Below the pieces are notes generated by a model. It saw nothing but the letters and a program-made list of their open reading frames with translations. It searched no databases and was not told the origin of the DNA. This document shows positions 57,701 through 64,000 of a stretch of 64,000 nucleotides of DNA, piece after piece. Source of the stretch: Sanghuangporus weigelae (Eukaryota > Basidiomycota > Agaricomycetes > Hymenochaetales > Hymenochaetaceae); the NCBI GenBank assembly GCA_033182465.1, contig CP137328.1:434001-498000 (forward strand). Reading direction: 5' to 3'. Each line of letters begins with the position of its first letter. Position 1 is the first letter of the stretch. The position numbers and the translations under genes were made by a program.

Positions 57701-58012
57701 TCAGAAGGTCGACCCAATAGGTCCGTACTTGATGTTCGAGAAGACGACCTGTGAGTTCGGGGACTGCGACTCGACATCCTCAGGAGCACCCGAAGACGTC
57801 GAGCAGTTATTGCCCGTCGTGTACCCGCTAATGTCATGCAACCAACGCCAGTTCGAGTCGAGGACAATCGACTGCTGCGTAGTGCAAGAGCCGCTCGAGG
57901 TACATTCCTGAACTGAGAGGGCAGGATGCGTCTCTGCCGTTATTGTGCCAACTTGTTGGCCACGAACGACGGCGCAAAGAGTGAAAGCGAGAAGAGCGGC
58001 ACGATGGAACAT
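57701..58012 (-). CDS. Internally deleted GH7 cellobiohydrolase gene (103 aa)
   Basis: Signal peptide [18 protein letters not shown] is followed by the mature N-terminus [19 protein letters not shown] and [16 protein letters not shown]. The frame then passes directly into the extreme C-terminus of a GH7 catalytic domain, [20 protein letters not shown] and [15 protein letters not shown], with a TAG-type stop. About 340 residues, including the whole active site (EMDxWEAN), are missing, yet the frame is preserved. The TATA box CGTATATAAGAG on the minus strand (about 58071-58082) remains. The gene at 63053 begins with the same residues. It cannot be a cellulase; it may be a pseudogene or encode a small secreted protein. 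Confidence 0.85.
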   Translation of the reverse strand: MFHRAALLAFTLCAVVRGQQVGTITAETHPALSVQECTSSGSCTTQQSIVLDSNWRWLHDISGYTTGNNCSTSSGAPEDVESQSPNSQVVFSNIKYGPIGSTF

Positions 58013-58995
58013 TCTTTTACTGTAGGAGATGCTTAGCCTGTATGTCAGGTCGATGGTGTATAGGTTTGCGCTCTTATATACGAGAGACCAGAAAAACGTC
58101 TGCAACGCGCGAAAAGCCTTCATCTCGTCAATACAAATATTTTATGAATTCCGGAGTATTTTACCTGATCATATGTATGGCTTGCATTCCGAAGAATATC
58201 CGGCCATCACATCTTGTCCCATCATTAATTTGATAGGATTTTCCGCAAAAGATATAAACCAGAATGTCTTGGCTGTTTCTAAGGATCGACCTGATGCCAT
58301 GACTATATCAACGATACTTCCTCGGAGACAATATCTCATGTTAGGCTGTGAGGGAGCGCGAAATAATTACCAAGACGGTTTGAGGACAGTACGGTCACTG
58401 CGGTGCCTACATTGTGGTTGGTGAAAAGACAAGTAACAAGTTGCCGACGCGTGATCTGAACGCGTCTCCTTTGAAACTCCGATTCAATCACATGACGTCT
58501 CAGCGGGACCGTCCCGCCGCGTTTCGTCCTCAACAGTCAGCTGCGAATGATAGACAAAGCCTTATGGCCACGAGTAGGCTTGATTTAGTGGGGTCTCTTC
58601 TATCATACTACACAGGTACAAACCGAGCGAGAGACTTTGACCATTTTCATCTCATTTGACGGAACGTGACATCAATCTTAGGCTGGTTTTAATGTCTAAC
58701 ACAAAGCCTTGACGTCAAACTGCATACCATAGAGACTTCACCGGCTCCGAGCTCAGTCTTCATTCTGCCTGTGGTGGCTGGAAAGCAATGAAAGTGCTTT
58801 CTGTCTTCCTTCGCGAAATTCACATCTCTGACAACATCAACATAATCTTGTTCCAGAAGAAAACGGAAATAAATTTCACAAAGAATGCGCAAGATGCTAA
58901 ATTGGACTACTGGAGTATTTATTTCAGCATACGTCGCATGTAGGGCGCAAGGTATGCCGAATTTCCCTGCACGCAAATACATTCTTGCATGGTCA
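58013..58995. other. Intergenic region, possibly with cellulase remnant
   Basis: The left part is the promoter of the truncated GH7 gene. The right part, on the minus strand, just after the CBM1 gene's stop, reads GNSAYLAPYMRRM after a possible splice acceptor (GTGCAG at about 58964-58970). This faintly recalls the start of a GH6 domain (GNP...YLSPYYA). No further catalytic-domain sequence was found. Confidence 0.4.
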
Positions 58996-59530
58996 CTAAT
59001 GCTTCATGCGGCGCAACGGCGGGCACTGGAATGATGCCTAATTAACGGAGAGTCATAAACAAGAACCAAGACGTACCGTCTGGCCAGATCCAGGGGCTGC
59101 CGTAGTCGTAGTAGTAGGAGAAGGACCTGCCGTCGTCGTCGTTGTTGTAGGTGGACGATTAGATGTAGTAGTAGTGGCAGCTCCAGGAAGGCACTGGTAG
59201 TAATCTTGAGGAAAGATAGATCAATATTCTGTACACTGGAGTGAGCTTAGAGCTTACAGTCGTTTTGCCTTACGCAGGTCGAGCTGATTATCCGTTAGTT
59301 CTCTGATGAGTCCAGAGTTTACGAATGGGTAGAGCATACCCGGCAACGCAAGTAGTGGGCCCAGTCCAACCAATACCTCCACCTAAATGTTGGATGAACA
59401 GAACAGTCAGAAACTTTGAAGTCGTTTACTATGGATTGGGTGACGTACATTGTCCCCACACAGGCTGCTGCGCCGTCGCGATCAGAACAGACGAGAGCAC
59501 AGCAAAGGCGAGTAAGCCAGTTTTCAGCAT
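58996..59530 (-). CDS. Secreted CBM1-linker protein lacking a catalytic domain (about 106 aa)
   Basis: Exons (minus): 59530-59449, 59382-59340, 59283-59258, 59204-59077, 59037-58996. Signal peptide MLKTGLLAFAVLSSVLIATA. Next is a complete family-1 cellulose-binding module QQPVWGQCGGIGWTGPTTC followed by VAGSTCVRQNDYYYQC, with the aromatic residues and cysteines that bind crystalline cellulose. After it comes a Thr/Pro/Ala linker (TTTTTAGPSPTTTTTAAPGS). The frame then ends after ASFQCPPLRRMKH. N-terminal CBM1 plus such a linker is typical of GH6 cellobiohydrolases or GH5 enzymes, so this is probably a gene that lost its catalytic domain. TATA box ATATATAAGG on the minus strand at about 59604-59613. 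Confidence 0.75.
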
Positions 59531-60137
59531 TGTCCCAAGTACAGAGTCAAGATGTCTGCTGTTGAAATAATGTGCAACTTGATACACTCTTAAAGCCAGT
59601 CTGGACCTTATATATCATCCGCCAGTGCGCCTAGCCATGCAAGTTCGTGACCACAGATCTTCATTCATAAAGCGCAGCTAGCAGCTCCCAGAGGTTTACG
59701 CCGTTATAGAGCGGCAGAATTGTACGGACCACCTGCCGTCCCAAACAGACCAGTTTGCCAGCATGCAAGGCACCATACAATTTGAAGGTCAATATGATGA
59801 AGTCGGAGGGAATGACAAGGGAATAATCGTTCGCATCCGAGAAAATATTCCGCAGTGCCTGACATGGATTTACGGCGAAGTACATGGACTTAGAAGACCA
59901 ACCGAGCTTCAGCCGAAGATGAGGACGGAATCGAAATCTGCGGACCGGGGCGATCAACAAGGTACAAAGCAAAAGGAGCTTGCCAAGGGGGACTGAACGA
60001 AAAGGTTCGTTACGTAATAAAGGTGTTTCTTGAATCACGTTATCCTCTGTTCTCACGATTACAATGACCACATTTCGAGGTGGATCTTGTCGGTAACGTG
60101 TCATTTACTGTTACTGGACCTCTATTCAACTTTCGCC
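59531..60137. other. Intergenic region
   Basis: A 147-codon minus frame (60104-59661) and a 77-codon plus frame (59763-59996) overlap. Neither has a recognised family. The ATG of SEC13 follows at 60138. Confidence 0.35.
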
Positions 60138-61468
60138 ATGGCAAGTGTCTGATTGCACCTAGCTCATTCACAGTGCTCATGTTCGTCATAGACTGCTTCA
60201 ACGGCTTCAGAGTCTATACCCATTGAAACCCATCATGAGGACATGATCGTAAGTGTTTGGCGCTGCTACAGGACGTGAACCTGTTTCTTGACATGCTCTT
60301 TCTAGCACGATGCGCAGCTTGATTACTACGGGAAAAGACTGGCGACGTGCTCTTCAGATAGGACCGTCAAAGTCTTTGATGTCATTGATGGAGACGCCCA
60401 AAAAACTTCTGGTGGCCAGGTCCTTAAAGGGTGTGTTCGAATCGCGTCTTATTCTTGTCTGTTATTCAAAACTTGCTGGATGCAGACACACAGGTCCTGT
60501 GTGGCAGGTTGCGTGGGCTCATCCGAAATATGGACATATCCTCGCGTCATGTTCGTATGATGGAAAGGTGCTGATTTGGAAAGAGCAGCAGCAACAGGGG
60601 AGTACTTCTGGGACGTGGTTGAAGATTAAGGAACACAATTTGCACAGTGCTTCTGGTGAGCAATTCTATGCTTTGACAAACATATGAGATTGTCTGATAA
60701 TTTCGCTTAGTGAACTCAATCTCGTGGGCTCCGCATGAATTAGGAGCCATCCTTGCTTGTGCATCATCAGACGGAAAGCTTTCAGTGCTGACATTCAAAA
60801 GTACGTGTTACCGCAGCTCGGTTCTATCTGCTATTTCTTAAGGAGCAATAGACGACGGTTCCTGGGATGCCGATATCTTCAACGGGCATGCTATCGGTTG
60901 CAATGCTGTGTCATGGGCTCCCGCCGTGCTACCAGGGTCACTCATTAGCCCCGCTCCTCCCGCACAACAACTACCCAGCAGCAGTGGCGGGCAACCTGAT
61001 CCAGCCATACCCCTTACGAAGCGTTTCGCAAGTGCTGGGTGCGACAACGTTGTGCGCATCTGGAACTATAATCCGACAACACAATCATGGGTGGAGGAGG
61101 GTGTACTTGCAGGACACACCGACTGGGTGCGCGATGTGGCCTGGGCGCCGAATATCGGTCTTCCGCGCAGCTACATTGCAACTGCTTCTCAGGATCGAAC
61201 GGTTTTGATATGGACGAAGGACGGTCCGAACGCTCAGTGGCAAAAGACGGCACTTGACCCGTCGACTGTTACTAGTATTGTGTCGACCGCACCATCAGGC
61301 GGGCCGGCCCCTCCTGCGCAGCCGGGCAAGTTCCCGGATGTCGTTTGGCGAGTGTCGTGGAGCTTAGCTGGGAATATTTTGGCCGTGAGTTGTGGGGATG
61401 GGAAAGTTACTCTCTGGAAGGAGAACCTGAAGGGAAGCTGGGAGTGCGTGAACGAGTTAGCAAGCTGA
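60138..61468 (+). CDS. SEC13: SEC13, WD40 protein of COPII coat and nuclear pore
   Basis: Forms the outer cage of COPII vesicles with SEC31 and part of the Nup84 subcomplex. Exons: 60138-60146, 60192-60248, 60306-60430, 60486-60655, 60711-60800, 60852-61468, giving 355 codons. The first exon of 9 nt uses a weak donor (AGT|GTCTGA), chosen because it keeps the frame into [22 protein letters not shown] repeats: [66 protein letters not shown]..., [49 protein letters not shown], and [20 protein letters not shown] with VTLWKE. Six blades, as expected. Confidence 0.95.
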
Positions 61469-63052
61469 TTATGTATTCTCCGTGGTTCAACTGTTCTTTT
61501 TTCATTATCCTCCTTTGTTCGTTTCAGTTTCTTCGTCCACGTCCATATTTTGATAAAACTCGAACCCATGGGAACGACGAGCGCGTGCAGACCTCTCGTC
61601 TGATTGCAGTGTAGTCTAGTTGATCTTGCGAGAAGATCTTGGAAATGGAAGAAGACCGCAATTTCCGTCAAACAATGAATCGGTAAACTTTGTCAACATA
61701 CAATTTGCGTATGTTCGGGATGCTCCGGTTGTATTTCTTCAGACAGATCAATTCTTTTCCTGTATTTTCCAACACATGGGATCCTGCGTAATTTCGATCC
61801 CTTATGTCTTATTATTTATAAGCTTCTTTCATCCCATAGGAAGGGAATCTGAATTTGACTGAAGTTCTTTTTAGTGATTGTCTTCCATGATGCAGATATT
61901 TGGTTTCTTGGTTGGATTATGTCGGAGCTTGAAAAAGCGCGCGTCGGCATCACGTGTCTAATCCGGCTCTCGCCTGCCTTTCTACTTTCTTCGTCGAGCA
62001 TTAGGATGCTTTCGGTTAAAATATCTTCTGCGGGGCGCAAATACGCATATATTCCGGATGCACCTGATGTCCTGCCTGTGCATTGGACTCCCCGTCCAAA
62101 CATCAACTTTAGACACCCGACCACATGTTGATTTCTCGGCTGCAAACTGATAGCTCATCATCCGGCACACATTGAAGGACCTTCCGTTTCCGGTGGACGG
62201 CTTTATCTCGAGTAACATCGAGCTTGAATAACGGACCGAGATGAACATTGTCCCGTCGTATTGATCTTCGTTTCTCCGTCGCAGCATCCTCGCCAGTGTC
62301 AACGGGCACACCTGTCAGATGGATTACTGAGTCTGCTTGAAGCCATATGATCCGAAGGGCATATTATTCTGTACAATAAACATGAAAGTGGGTGTTCTCC
62401 AGAACCCGTCGTCTCGAGGCCTTAAGAATAATCAAGATTACTGACGAGTTGTGTATATCAGGAGATCGTGCAAATGCATGCACAAAGTTCAAATCATCAT
62501 TAGAGTGGATGGTTATTAATTGCCTGGTCTTTCCAGAAAATGTCTCACAAACAGAGTCAAGTGAAAAATCTTCATTAAATCAATAAGTCGGAAAATTACC
62601 ATCGGCCAGCATCGGCCTCGGTCGAGACAGGCATCATATGTCCACTACGGCGAACTTTGATGGAAGCTCGGTGCTTAATGTAAGTATTCTTCTTCTCCGA
62701 GTCCAGAACGGAAGCACTTGGCAGCCCCTGACACGACATCTACTGCCTCCGAAGAAAGTTGCATCTCGGTGAGGGCATTAAACCGATCTTCAAAGACCAT
62801 TCAAGAACGTCCGTACTATTTCACTTCTGCTAATTTTGTACACGGCTTTCCGCATCTGCGGTAAGGGGTAGTTCTCGGTTCACATAACATGACCAGACGA
62901 AATACTCCGAGATTTCAAGAGGGCTGCTGAATTGCAGGGATGAGGCGAAAGGATCTTGCCGCCTTGTAGATGTTTCCAAAATGCCTGTCGTATATAAGTT
63001 CTGAAGGCGGTACGATTCCTCATCAATTTGGTCTTCAAGTTTTTCATTCGAC
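61469..63052. other. Intergenic region with GH7 promoter
   Basis: No gene recognised over about 1.5 kb. The TATA box CGTATATAAGTTC at about 62989-63001 lies about 55 bp before the ATG at 63053 and matches the TATA box of the truncated GH7 gene. Confidence 0.5.
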
Positions 63053-64000
63053 ATGTTTCGCTGTGCAGTTCTCTTAGCTTTCGTCCTTCGTGTCGTCGTT
63101 CGCGGCCAACAAGTCGGCACTCTTCAGACCGAGACTCATCCTCCACTTTCCGTCCAAGAATGTAGCGCTAGTGGTAGCTGTACGACACTCCAAAGGTCTG
63201 TCGTACTGGACTCGAACTGGCGCTGGCTGCATACCACCGAGGGGTACACGAACTGCTACACCGGCAACACATGGGATACCACTCTTTGCCCTGATCCCGT
63301 CACTTGCGCCAACAACTGCGCTTTGGAGGGCGCGGATTACTCTGGCACCTACGGTATCACGAGCTCCGGCAATGCCCTCACGCTCAAATTTGTCACGCAG
63401 TCGCAACAGAAAAACGTCGGTTCGCGTGTCTATCTCATGGAGGACGAGAGCACATACCAGATCTTCAAGCTCAAGAATCAGGAATTTACTTTTGACGTCG
63501 ATATGTCCCAGCTGCCTTGTGGTCTCAACGGTGCACTCTACTTCGTGGAAATGGACGCAGACGGAGGGTCGTCGCGATTCAGCACCAACAGAGCCGGCGC
63601 TGAATACGGAACTGGATACTGCGACACCCAATGCCCTCATGATATTAAATTCATCAATGGCGAGGTAAACTTTTGTCTGTAAAACTCACGTTGGTTCGTA
63701 TCTAACATAAATTTGAAGGCGAACATCCTTGACTGGTCAGGTTCGGACAGTGACCCTAACTCCGGTACCGGTAGCTATGGTTCCTGCTGCATTGAAATGG
63801 ACGTTTGGGAAGCCAATTCGATGGCGGCCGCGTATACTCCTCATACTTGCAGCATTACTGGACAGGTTCGCTGCGAGGATCCCGTCGCGTGTGGTGACTC
63901 TCCAGACCACAGGTACGATGGCATCTGCGATAAGGACGGCTGCGACTTCAATTCGTTCCGTATGGGCGACAAGTCATTCCTCGGACCCGGATTGACCGTT
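63053..64000 (+). CDS. GH7 cellobiohydrolase, 5' part (cut by window end)
   Basis: A secreted cellulase that releases cellobiose from the reducing ends of cellulose chains. Exon 1 63053-63664, intron 63665-63718, exon 2 from 63719 to beyond the window. Signal peptide [18 protein letters not shown]; mature start [19 protein letters not shown]. Tunnel and core landmarks are [30 protein letters not shown], the paired cysteines typical of GH7, and the catalytic motif [12 protein letters not shown]. The two Glu are nucleophile and acid/base, and the Asp between them assists. No defect is seen in the visible half. Whether it carries a CBM1 cannot be told. Confidence 0.95.

Noticed and set aside
63074-63668. 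188- and 192-codon frames over the GH7 exon
   Set aside because: They are other-frame shadows of the cellobiohydrolase.
1-64000. tRNA genes, rRNA and CRISPR arrays
   Set aside because: I looked for B-box GGTTCGANTCC words with matching stems and for regularly spaced repeats and found none that hold up; CRISPR arrays are not expected in a fungal genome.

Overview
The window is nuclear DNA of a filamentous basidiomycete, most likely a wood- or litter-decaying agaricomycete. The evidence is the many short (about 45-80 nt) GT-AG introns, the fungal gene families (DUF6533 membrane protein, agaricomycete-specific serine-rich proteins, CBM1 and GH7 cellulases, GH28 rhamnogalacturonase) and a chromodomain Ty3/gypsy element. 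Gene calls and splice sites below were made by eye.

Positions 1 to about 22,200 are a nested retrotransposon graveyard. Pieces of a Ty3/gypsy pol gene (2045-4054 plus strand, 13325-14318 minus strand, 9138-9198 with 7585-7598 minus strand, 20912-21289 plus strand) are cut apart by at least four families of large (about 1.3-1.5 kb) TG...CA repeats that behave as solo LTRs. I call them LTR1 to LTR5. The gypsy element's own 496-bp LTR lies at 21290-21785. Three of the large LTR families (LTR2, LTR3, LTR5) each carry an unrelated ORF of about 180-300 codons upstream of a TATA box, that is, in U3. I recognise none of these ORFs. Two inverted LTR2 copies (4739-6260 and 11803-13324) bound a 5.5-kb inversion. 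The two halves of a target LTR1 and the two copies of its 5-bp duplication GTTTC now lie on opposite ends of the inverted segment. In-frame stops in pol and in the LTR ORFs are almost all explained by C-to-T or G-to-A changes.

From 22,200 on the region is gene-rich. In order: adrenodoxin/ferredoxin reductase (minus), a decayed DUF6533 gene (plus), a serine-rich agaricomycete protein (plus), a DUF262 protein (minus) divergent from condensin SMC2 (plus), a second serine-rich paralogue (minus), a six-hairpin glycosidase (plus), a dead copy of the first serine-rich gene split by a 629-bp hAT-type MITE, a Tc1/mariner-type transposase relic, and a kinase-like gene (minus).

The last 11 kb (about 52.9-64 kb) is a plant-cell-wall-degradation neighbourhood: an intact GH28 rhamnogalacturonase with a broken inverted copy beside it, a small one-TM protein, a 103-codon internally deleted GH7 gene, a CBM1-linker gene that stops after the linker, SEC13, and an intact GH7 cellobiohydrolase that runs off the window end. 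The truncated cellulase genes still have signal peptides, TATA boxes and stop codons.
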